Below are positions 7,037 to 14,783 of a DNA stretch of 51,364 nucleotides, piece after piece (position 1 is the stretch's first letter; each line of letters opens with the position of its first letter). Source of the stretch: Spartobacteria bacterium (GTDB lineage: Bacteria; Verrucomicrobiota; Kiritimatiellia; RZYC01); the NCBI GenBank assembly GCA_009930475.1, contig RZYC01000021.1, forward strand, positions 1-51,364, in the 5' to 3' direction. Below the pieces are notes generated by a model that was not told where the DNA came from, made no database searches, and saw only the letters and a list, made by a program, of their open reading frames with translations. A program made the position numbers and the translations under genes.

Positions 7037-9310
7037 CTAGTTCAGCTTGCGGTGCTTCTTATAATAGTCCTTTAATTCCAGCTTAAGGGCTTCATTTCCA
7101 ATACGCAGTTTTTGCACAACCGGCAGGTAATCCAGATATAATTCCTTAGCCAAGTTACGTTTATGCTCGGGATCAATGATATAGCTGTAATCATTGAGAT
7201 AGGTTTCCAGCCCTCTCACACCCTGTTTATCCATCACCAGATTGGCGATTGTATAGAAAAATGTATTCACGGGAATCAGTTCTTTATGCGGGCTCTTCTC
7301 CGACCCCACCATCCACCCGATCATGGCATCCAAATCTTCCTGCTGGGTCCAGAAATCAAAAATCTTGGTATACGCTTCATGCAAAAAGGCAACATTAAAC
7401 TTTTCTGTCATGGCATTCAGTGAACTCATCGTTCGATTTATAATTTCCCCGCCGCTAATGCCCATGGCCAGATTAACCAGATTTTGCTGCACCTGCACCT
7501 GTGTCGCCAAGTCATTCTCCAATAAATCATTATCGATTAGACTCAGCCGACGTGACGCCTCGACAAACTGGTTGGTATGGTAGGAAATCATCGACCACCA
7601 ATACGCGGCTTCGCCCTGCTGCGGCCCCACGCTGTAGCTGTTACAGATGCGGCGGAGTAAATAATTCGCCTGAACGTCATCGCCCTCATGATAAAAACAG
7701 CGAGCCACACCCAGCGTGGCATCTTCGATGGATATCGGCAATTTATTGGTCGCCGTCGTGGACTCCGTCACAGCCATGCCGAGAATGGCGATTTTTTCAT
7801 AAATATCGCGGGCATATTCATACAGCCCCATGTTTTCAATCGTTTTTGCCACTTTCACGAGAATGGCTTTGGCTTTAATATTATTGGGGTCGGCATCCAC
7901 CGCCTGTAATCCGATAATCAGCATCTGAATGGGTGAAACCCCTCGTTTCAGCTCTGTATCAAACAACATGGCCACGGCCTCCTGCTTGATATCCGACGGA
8001 TAATCACCCAATGCCAGGCGACCCAGGATGTCCTCGGCCGCATCAATATTTCCCGCACTGAAATAATATTTCGCCATCAGCACTTCCGCACGCATTCGCA
8101 TATCTGCGGCCTGATAGCGCATTTCAGGTAAATTACTCATCATTTTGAGAATTTCCGCCGCTTTTTCGTAGAATCCCTGTGCGATAAGCTCGTCAATCAC
8201 CTTGTACAACTCTGTTTCCAACTCGCGATTCAGTCCATACCGTTCTGCCAACTGATAAAAAAGGCGACAGGCTTTGCGCGGATTGTCCTGTGCGGCCGCA
8301 ATCTGCCCCATGATCATCATGGTGTCAGGGATGAATATGGTGGGCTCGTTCCCTAGAAATTTTTGTACCTGTTCATCTGCACCTACGAAATCACCATCGC
8401 TGACCATCAGTTCTGCTTTACGAAAACGAGCTTCATCCCCCAGTTCCGAGCGGTCGCCATCGGCCAGACGATCATATTCGGTAAGCGTCTTCCGATACAA
8501 ATTCGTACGCACTTCCGGCACAGGGATATTGGTCGGATTCATCTGCATATACTCATTCATCCAAAGCCGGTCAGTCAGAACCCGCTCAATGGAATTCGCC
8601 TGAAACAGTTCATATTCCTTACGCTGTTTCGGAGAGGTCATCAGCGTCTCAGCATTATTCAGAACAGAACGCATCTCATAATAACTGCCATTTTCCGGAA
8701 GATTCTGCAGTTGATATAAAACCCAGCGCTCTTCAGCCTCACGAAGCAGTTTCTCGTCATTTTCCAGATTCGCGGGATCTTTTTCATAATCTATGGCCGC
8801 ATTGAGGTATTGCTGCGCGACCAATAGATTCGGCCAGGGGCTCGCATCGGCCTCCTTAAGCAGAACCCGTCCCATTTGCGCCGAAGCACGGGCGCGCAGT
8901 TCCGTATTTGTCGTCAAATCAAGGGCGGAACGCAGATAGGTTCTGGCGTGGGTCCACCGGCGAATGCCTTCTTCCGACTCCGCACGCTTCAGCAGTTTGT
9001 CGAACATTTTTTCCACAATAAACTCTTCGCTGTTCTCTATGGGAATCTGATACTCATCGGTATCCACATCTGCTTCGTCAGCGATATCGTCCGGCGACGG
9101 AAGGTCCTCCTGCTCAGCAGCTTCATTTCCGCCAGCACCTTCGGTTTCAGCCTGTTCAATCGTATTAGTTCCATCTACGTCCGAGCTCTCGCTCACGGCA
9201 CCCAGACGCGGATGATAATACGCATGTTTGACGTAATCCGCACCCCACCACGTGCCCAGCAGCGCACCCAGCACCATCAAAATCCCCATGATGCGTTTTA
9301 TCCCCTTCAT
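7037..9310 (-). CDS. membrane-anchored TPR-like repeat protein, unrecognised family
   Basis: This 757-aa protein is the last gene of a four-gene minus-strand operon. Residues 7-26 form one hydrophobic segment (GILMVLGALLGTWWGADY), which acts as a signal anchor. A strongly acidic linker with Glu/Asp/Ala follows at about 38-90. The rest is helical repeat sequence, with recurring patterns such as AEDILGRLALGDYP and YLRSALDLTT that fit degenerate tetratricopeptide repeats. I recognise no catalytic motif. Its ATG overlaps the stop of the receiver-STAS gene (ATGA), implying coupled translation and a shared job. It could be a periplasmic scaffold. The function is unknown. Confidence 0.8.
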   Translation of the reverse strand: MKGIKRIMGILMVLGALLGTWWGADYVKHAYYHPRLGAVSESSDVDGTNTIEQAETEGAGGNEAAEQEDLPSPDDIADEADVDTDEYQIPIENSEEFIVEKMFDKLLKRAESEEGIRRWTHARTYLRSALDLTTNTELRARASAQMGRVLLKEADASPWPNLLVAQQYLNAAIDYEKDPANLENDEKLLREAEERWVLYQLQNLPENGSYYEMRSVLNNAETLMTSPKQRKEYELFQANSIERVLTDRLWMNEYMQMNPTNIPVPEVRTNLYRKTLTEYDRLADGDRSELGDEARFRKAELMVSDGDFVGADEQVQKFLGNEPTIFIPDTMMIMGQIAAAQDNPRKACRLFYQLAERYGLNRELETELYKVIDELIAQGFYEKAAEILKMMSNLPEMRYQAADMRMRAEVLMAKYYFSAGNIDAAEDILGRLALGDYPSDIKQEAVAMLFDTELKRGVSPIQMLIIGLQAVDADPNNIKAKAILVKVAKTIENMGLYEYARDIYEKIAILGMAVTESTTATNKLPISIEDATLGVARCFYHEGDDVQANYLLRRICNSYSVGPQQGEAAYWWSMISYHTNQFVEASRRLSLIDNDLLENDLATQVQVQQNLVNLAMGISGGEIINRTMSSLNAMTEKFNVAFLHEAYTKIFDFWTQQEDLDAMIGWMVGSEKSPHKELIPVNTFFYTIANLVMDKQGVRGLETYLNDYSYIIDPEHKRNLAKELYLDYLPVVQKLRIGNEALKLELKDYYKKHRKLN

Positions 9311-10098
9311 GTGCCATCATCCGTCTCTACCGCCTGATGATCTAGCGGTTCCCTGCGAATAATTGCATCAAGCAGCGCATTGCGCTCGCAATTAGCAGTA
9401 ATTCGCCGTCCCATGGCCTGAACTGCCATTCGGTCTGTTGCCAGATCGCACTGACGATCCATTTCGGCTTCTGACAACGGCTTCCACACCGCCTCTGATG
9501 CACCCATGAGACACAGGCGTCCATTGGCCAGACGACAGCGTTCTGCCCAGCGAGAAATTTTCTGAACCATAGCCGCATCCATGGTTTCCAAGGCAGAGAT
9601 ATCCAGAACAACCCACGCATTTTCCTTCAGCGCCTCTTCCACGCGCGCTACATTGTGATCTGTCGGGTCATTAAAGTCAGAGATCAGCAAATACCGGTCA
9701 ATCCATTGCTCCTGCGGCAAATCGGTCGATGGATTCCCATCGACGGAACCCGCCAACTCTTTCAACCGGTTTTGAAAAGATTCCACATCCACCGGTTTTA
9801 GAAATACTTCTTGAACAGCCAGTTCCGCCAACGTGACCGCATCTAGACAATCCGCCTCTGCACTGAGAACCACCGCCGGATCATGACGGTTTTTTGCACG
9901 CAGCCAACCAAGCACATCCAGCCCCGTGCCGTCGGGAAGACGGTAATCACATACCAGTAAATCATAGGAATCCGACTGCAGCAGCCGCTTCGCATCGTCA
10001 CACGATACCGCTTCTGTGACAAAAAATCCGGCTTCTTCCAAAGCCTTTTTCTCTATCCAGCGTGCCAGCGGTTCGTCTTCGATCAATAAAATATTCAT
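9307..10098 (-). CDS. response regulator: receiver domain fused to a STAS-like domain
   Basis: This 263-aa protein has a complete CheY-like receiver at 1-120: the acidic pair in LLIEDEP, the phospho-acceptor Asp in VCDYRLPDG, Ser in VVLSAE and Lys in FLKPVD. After a linker, residues 130-215 resemble a STAS domain of the anti-anti-sigma type (WVVLDISALETMDAAMV, then NGRLCLMGAS). The place of the phosphorylated serine (usually D-S-S/G) is D-A-A here, so classic kinase control at that site seems lost. There is no DNA-binding domain. It sits between the LysM and TPR genes, and output is probably by protein-protein contact. Confidence 0.78.
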   Translation of the reverse strand: MNILLIEDEPLARWIEKKALEEAGFFVTEAVSCDDAKRLLQSDSYDLLVCDYRLPDGTGLDVLGWLRAKNRHDPAVVLSAEADCLDAVTLAELAVQEVFLKPVDVESFQNRLKELAGSVDGNPSTDLPQEQWIDRYLLISDFNDPTDHNVARVEEALKENAWVVLDISALETMDAAMVQKISRWAERCRLANGRLCLMGASEAVWKPLSEAEMDRQCDLATDRMAVQAMGRRITANCERNALLDAIIRREPLDHQAVETDDGT

Positions 10099-10140
10099 AC
10101 ACCCTGCGTCATGTCGTGCTTGTTTAAACCGGTATAAACA

Positions 10141-10863
10141 CTACCAGAGATAGCGTCCACTGGGCGGGAATCGCGGGATAACCAGCACATCGCCCACTTG
10201 AAGATCTTCCAGATTCTTCACCCGCTTCTCATTGGGCTGAATTAGCAGCGAGGCTTTTTTAGCATCCCCGTACACCATAGGCAGACTGGCGATCGATTCC
10301 AGTGTTTCGCTGTCAGAAAGGATTTCATAATACTCAAAATTACCCAGAAGAAGCTGATCAACCGTCTGCTGAAGCGACTTGATCGTCGCGTTCAAAAATT
10401 GATTTGATGCGACCTGTATCGTGTTTTTATCAAGCAAATCCAAGTACTGCTGATGCATCTCATCCATCGCCAGACGAAGTTGTTGGTTTTCCTCATCTAA
10501 AAGCTGAATCTGCTGAGTCTTTGCTTCATTAATCAACATAACCTGTTCGTATTGAGCCGCTTTTCGCTCAAGCATATCCAGCCTTCCGCGCGATGAGCGA
10601 TACCTCGCATCGCCATTTCCCTGGTCAAGGCGCTGTTGCAACTGCAACAACTCGTCCTCCAGCTCTTTGCTTCGCTGCGCCAGTGAATCCCTTTCTTTCG
10701 CCTTGCGTTCTAACACTTTAAGCCGTTCAAGGCCTTTGACATCACCCCCGCTGACCGCGTCGTCCGTCGACTGCTGTGCCAGCACCGGAATAACCATCAC
10801 CAATAATAATAATAACAGGAATCCCGTCCAGATTCCGCAATGTATGCCATGTCGTATTTTCAT
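10141..10863 (-). CDS. exported coiled-coil protein with C-terminal LysM-like domain
   Basis: From the ATG at 10863 the protein has 240 residues. Residues 1-28 form a signal peptide (hydrophobic run GFLLLLLLVMVIP, cleavage near VLA-QQ). About 40-165 is heptad-rich coiled coil, with many Leu, Glu, Lys and Gln. The C-terminal 60 residues look like LysM (YYEILSDSETLESIAS, then LQVGDVLVIP), a peptidoglycan-binding fold. An upstream ATG at 10920 would put 19 polar residues before the signal peptide and is less likely, although GAGG lies rather close to the chosen start. Predicted place: periplasm, bound to the cell wall. Confidence 0.75.
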   Translation of the reverse strand: MKIRHGIHCGIWTGFLLLLLLVMVIPVLAQQSTDDAVSGGDVKGLERLKVLERKAKERDSLAQRSKELEDELLQLQQRLDQGNGDARYRSSRGRLDMLERKAAQYEQVMLINEAKTQQIQLLDEENQQLRLAMDEMHQQYLDLLDKNTIQVASNQFLNATIKSLQQTVDQLLLGNFEYYEILSDSETLESIASLPMVYGDAKKASLLIQPNEKRVKNLEDLQVGDVLVIPRFPPSGRYLW

Positions 10864-10926
10864 ACCCTCACGCAAGCAGTGCCGATGCCATGTCGTTTCA
10901 AAACAGGTGTGATGCTGCACATACCA

Positions 10927-12321
10927 CTAACTGATACCGTATTCGGCCATTTTTTTGTACAAGGTGGTACGATGAATCTGCAACACATCTGCCGCCTTGT
11001 TCTTATTGCCTCCCACACTTTTTAGTACGACCTCAATCAGTTTCCTTTCACATTCCGATAAACTCATTGGCGAAATGCCATTATCAGCAGACGGTGCCCC
11101 TGCCCCCGTATCCGGTGTGCTCAGAGCATGCGGCGAGAGCCCTCCCGGCAACCCCAGTGCCGGGGTATCCACAATGTTTCCACGGGTTAAAATCAGACTG
11201 CGTTCCACCACATTGCGCAGTTCACGCACATTACCCGGCCAAGAATAACTGCAGAGCGCATCACGTGCCGCCGGCGTAAATCCCTCCACATTCTTCCCCA
11301 TTTGGCCACACAGCTGTTTTAAAAAATATAGTGATAGCGGCTCGATATTCTCCTTATGATCACGCAACGGCGGCATCACGATTGGGAGAATCGACAACCG
11401 GTAATACAAATCTTCGCGGAACAACCCCTCTTCCACCCGTTCTTTTAAATTACGGTTGGTAGCCGCCACAATCCGCACATCAACCTTGGTTGAACGTGAC
11501 CCGCCCAGCCGTCTGAATTCTTTATCTTCCAAAATTTTAAGAATTTTAGCCTGAAGCTTTAAATCCATATCCCCTATTTCATCCAAAAAGATGGTGCCCC
11601 CTTCTGCCGCTTCAAATAATCCAATTTTCTTATTTTTGGCATCAGTAAACGCACCTTTTTCATAACCAAACAGCTCACTTTCGATCAACTGTTCCGGAAT
11701 CGCTGCACAGTTAATATCAACAAACGGCTTATTTCTGCGCGGACTCGCCTGATGAATCGCCCGTGCAATCATCCCTTTTCCCGTTCCGCTTTCTCCCATG
11801 ATCAATGCTGTTGTCGCCTGCGCATCCGCAATCAATCCGGCTCTTTCAAAAATATCAGCCAGACCCGCCGACCCAATCATTTCACCAAACTGAACCACAT
11901 CCCCGCACTGCTTCACCTGCAGTTCACTCAACGACGAAACCTGCCGTGAAAGCGATAGCTTATCAGCGACATTGCGTACAATTTTATCCACCTGTTCTAT
12001 TTCAAACGGTTTTGGCAGATAGTCAAAAGCACCGCACTTAATCGCTTCCACCGCTGTTTCCACATCAGCAAAAGCCGTCATAACCACCATTTCAGTAGCA
12101 GGAAAAGACTCCCGCTGCTTTCCGATAAATTTCAGCCCGTCCCCGTCCGGCAGCCGCATATCACTCAAAATCAAATCCGGCTCAAAAGATGTCAACAAAT
12201 CTGCGGCCTCTGCCAAACAGTCTCGCGCCTGAATATCGTGGCCCTGACTTCGCAAATGATCATAGAGTGCTTTACGAACCAGCGGATCATCTTCTATTAC
12301 CAAAATACACAGCTCTTTCAT
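10927..12321 (-). CDS. sigma-54-dependent response regulator, NtrC/AtoC type
   Basis: This 464-aa activator has three domains. The receiver (1-120) has Asp54 and Lys104. The AAA+ domain (about 145-385) has Walker A GESGTGKG at 176-183 and GAFTDA at 223-228, a variant of the sigma-54-contacting GAFTGA loop that keeps the key Phe-Thr. The C-terminal Fis-type helix-turn-helix ends IHRTTLYKKMAEYGIS. It is the first gene of the operon with the LysM, receiver-STAS and TPR genes. No sensor kinase is encoded beside it on this strand. Target promoters are unknown. Confidence 0.94.
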   Translation of the reverse strand: MKELCILVIEDDPLVRKALYDHLRSQGHDIQARDCLAEAADLLTSFEPDLILSDMRLPDGDGLKFIGKQRESFPATEMVVMTAFADVETAVEAIKCGAFDYLPKPFEIEQVDKIVRNVADKLSLSRQVSSLSELQVKQCGDVVQFGEMIGSAGLADIFERAGLIADAQATTALIMGESGTGKGMIARAIHQASPRRNKPFVDINCAAIPEQLIESELFGYEKGAFTDAKNKKIGLFEAAEGGTIFLDEIGDMDLKLQAKILKILEDKEFRRLGGSRSTKVDVRIVAATNRNLKERVEEGLFREDLYYRLSILPIVMPPLRDHKENIEPLSLYFLKQLCGQMGKNVEGFTPAARDALCSYSWPGNVRELRNVVERSLILTRGNIVDTPALGLPGGLSPHALSTPDTGAGAPSADNGISPMSLSECERKLIEVVLKSVGGNKNKAADVLQIHRTTLYKKMAEYGIS

Positions 12322-12627
12322 AACAATTGGGTGCCTTACAGGGTTATTGCATTTGTACTATCGATTTTAGACAGAAACACTGACTAGCAGTTTTCCTCCT
12401 AGGTGTCAGTATAAATCCCTCGATCAAGTCACTTTTTACGACATATCACCCCGACGGCTATCCGCTCCATGATAGCCACAACTGCCATACACAGCAAAAC
12501 AGTTCAGCGTATCAGTTTGCATCCTCATGTCAATGCTATATCGTTAATATACCTGTCACTTTAATACATAACCGCAGACTCATCCTTTTTTGTGGCATTT
12601 CGAGTCTTGAGCGCGTATTCTGCTTTT
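12322..12627. other. divergent intergenic region with a short hairpin
   Basis: This roughly 300-bp stretch separates the minus-strand regulator operon from the plus-strand permease. It holds a 7-bp inverted repeat, GGCTATC/GATAGCC, with an 8-base loop at 12456-12477, and no T-run after it. I found no convincing -24/-12 or -35/-10 pair on either strand and no credible small gene. Confidence 0.4.
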
Positions 12628-14490
12628 ATGAAGAAAGAGCTTAAACTGGCGGATGTGTTTTGCATGGCTTCCGGGGCTATGATCAGTTCAGGATTGTTTG
12701 TACTTCCGGGCATCATTTATGCGCGGGCAGGAGCGGCGTCTTATGCGGTATACCTGCTGGCAGGGTTATGCATGATTCCAGCGATGCTGTGTAAAGCGGA
12801 ACTGGCCACGGCGATGCCGAAGGCGGGAGGCACGTATTTCTTTATTGATCGCAGCCTGGGGGCGGCACTGGGGTCAATGGCAGGCTTTTCGAGCTGGATA
12901 TCACTGGCATTGAAGAGCGCATTTGCGCTGGTGGGTGTAGGGGCTTTTATGCTGGCTTTTTTCCCGTCATTTCCTGAATGGGGCATCCGGATTACGGGGG
13001 CGGCGGTCTGTCTGATTCTGACTATGATCAATCTGCGGGGGGCACGACATGCGGGCAATGTTCAAAAGGGGCTGGTAGGCGGTTTACTGACGATTTTGGC
13101 TCTGTTTATTGTCATGGGTATTCCGCATGTTGATCCGGCAAATTTTCATTCTGCGCAACAGACGTCGTGGGCTTCGATTCTGGGCGCAACAGGGATGGTT
13201 TTTGTTTCTTACGGAGGATTGACTAAAATAGCAAGCATGGCGGAAGAGGTGGATGATCCAGGGAAAACCCTGCCACTGGGCATGGTTCTGTCGTTTCTGG
13301 TGGTCACGCCGCTTTATGTAATGGTGGTGGCGACTGCAACGGGGGTTATGGGCAAAGCACTGAACGGCGACCTGAATCCCCTGATTTCCTGTGCGCATAT
13401 TACACTGGGATCATGGGGTTATCTACTGGTGGCGCTGGCGGCAATGTTTGCTTATATTTCGACTGGTAACGCTGGAATTCTGGCGGCATCACGAGTCCCC
13501 ATGGCTATGAGCCGGGATGATCTGCTACCGGAGGAACTGGGCGAAATCAATGCAGCGTCGGGCATTCCTGTACGGGCGGTCTGGATGACCACTGGTTTTA
13601 TGCTGGTAGCCATTTTGTTTCTGCAGTTGGAAGTTCTTGTAAAAGTGGCGTCCACCATGATGATTCTGCTGTTTATGCTGGAATGCCTGGCGGTGATACT
13701 GATGCGGGAAAGTCGGCTGGAAAATTATCAGCCCTCGTTTCGGGTTTGGTACCCCTATTTGCCGGCGGCGGGATTGGCGATTTATTTTTTACTGCTGTTA
13801 AATATGGGACTGATGCCACTTTTGCTGACGGGCTTTTTCTTTCTGGGCGGGCTGATGTGGTACATTTTATATGGCCGTATTCGGGTCAACCGGGAATCGG
13901 CGCTGATCCGGATTGCGAGGCGGGCGATGCCGCACGAAATATCCAACGGAACGTTGAACGGCGAATTGCGCGAGATCCTTCGTATGCGGGACGGTATGGT
14001 GGAAGATCGGTTTGATCGGCTACTGCGAGAATGTCCGCTACTGGATATGCGAGATGCGAACATGAGTATGGGGGATGTCTTTGCCCGAGTGGCGGAAACG
14101 ATGGCTCCGCTGCTGGGGGTTTCCGAGGAGTATGTTTTAGAGGCACTGCTGGAGCGAGAAGCCGAATCATCGACCGTGCTCAAGCCGGGGCTCGCTATTC
14201 CGCATATATTGATTGCAGGACACGATAAATTTGCCATCATCCCGGTGCGGCTGCATCAGGGAGTAATTTTCGAACCAGACGTCCCGCCGGTGCATGCCTG
14301 TTTTGTCTTGGCAGGCACGGCGGACTGGCGGAACTTTCATTTGCGGGTACTGATGTACATTGCTCAGATTACACAAAATCCGCATTTTGAAGAACGCTGG
14401 CTCTCGGCGAATCGTGAAGAATCGCTCCGGGATATTTTATTATTGTCCAAGCGAACCCGTGAAAACGCAGGCGATTCGCTGTTATCCTAA
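12628..14490 (+). CDS. APC-family amino acid permease fused to a PTS EIIA-like domain
   Basis: The N-terminal 410 residues or so form an APC-type transporter of about 12 helices, with the opening motif GAMISSGLFVLPG and the KAGGTYFFIDR segment. The C-terminal 150 residues (DANMSMGDVF to ILLLSKR) resemble fructose-type PTS EIIA. His526, in LAIPHI, stands where EIIA carries its phospho-histidine. A GTG at 12592 would add 12 residues. The ATG at 12628 matches the usual MKKEL-type start of the family, but neither has a clear ribosome-binding site. The domain fusion suggests that transport is gated by phosphotransfer or a nucleotide signal. The substrate is not predictable beyond amino acid or amine. 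Confidence 0.88.
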   Translation: MKKELKLADVFCMASGAMISSGLFVLPGIIYARAGAASYAVYLLAGLCMIPAMLCKAELATAMPKAGGTYFFIDRSLGAALGSMAGFSSWISLALKSAFALVGVGAFMLAFFPSFPEWGIRITGAAVCLILTMINLRGARHAGNVQKGLVGGLLTILALFIVMGIPHVDPANFHSAQQTSWASILGATGMVFVSYGGLTKIASMAEEVDDPGKTLPLGMVLSFLVVTPLYVMVVATATGVMGKALNGDLNPLISCAHITLGSWGYLLVALAAMFAYISTGNAGILAASRVPMAMSRDDLLPEELGEINAASGIPVRAVWMTTGFMLVAILFLQLEVLVKVASTMMILLFMLECLAVILMRESRLENYQPSFRVWYPYLPAAGLAIYFLLLLNMGLMPLLLTGFFFLGGLMWYILYGRIRVNRESALIRIARRAMPHEISNGTLNGELREILRMRDGMVEDRFDRLLRECPLLDMRDANMSMGDVFARVAETMAPLLGVSEEYVLEALLEREAESSTVLKPGLAIPHILIAGHDKFAIIPVRLHQGVIFEPDVPPVHACFVLAGTADWRNFHLRVLMYIAQITQNPHFEERWLSANREESLRDILLLSKRTRENAGDSLLS

Positions 14491-14522
14491 ACACTGACCT
14501 ACACAACCGAAAGGCACACCCC

Positions 14523-14783
14523 ATGAATGACAAATTAAAATCATCGCTCAAAAAACTGGACGGCGCCATGCAACAGGCGGATGAGACCACGCGCGATCAA
14601 CTAAAACCCGTCAAAGAACACATTAATGCCGCCATCCAGTCGGATGCGTCACAACCGGAACAGATACATCATGATCTTTTTCATGCGTTGAGCGATTCCG
14701 TTGCGCAAATGGAATCCTCTCACCCACAGCTGACCTCTCTGATGAATGAGGTGCTTTCCATTCTAAGTAACTACGGTATATGA
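14523..14783 (+). CDS. DUF4404-like small protein
   Basis: This 86-aa soluble helical protein resembles DUF4404. It has an N-terminal amphipathic helix (LKSSLKKLDGAM), a middle helix, and the typical ending SSHPQLTSLMNEVLSILSNYGI, in which the HP-LT and final GI are characteristic. The function of the family is unknown. It lies 32 bp after the permease and overlaps the start of the hybrid kinase by ATGA, so the small protein and the kinase are probably made together. Confidence 0.75.
   Translation: MNDKLKSSLKKLDGAMQQADETTRDQLKPVKEHINAAIQSDASQPEQIHHDLFHALSDSVAQMESSHPQLTSLMNEVLSILSNYGI

Noticed and set aside
12456-12477. Rho-independent terminator in the 12.4 kb divergent region
   Set aside because: The 7-bp stem has no T-run on either strand and lies between divergent genes, where a terminator is not expected.
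12520-12540. Sigma-54 promoter for the minus-strand operon starting at 12321
   Set aside because: The reverse strand has a GATGCA-like -12 half, but the essential GG at -24 is missing.
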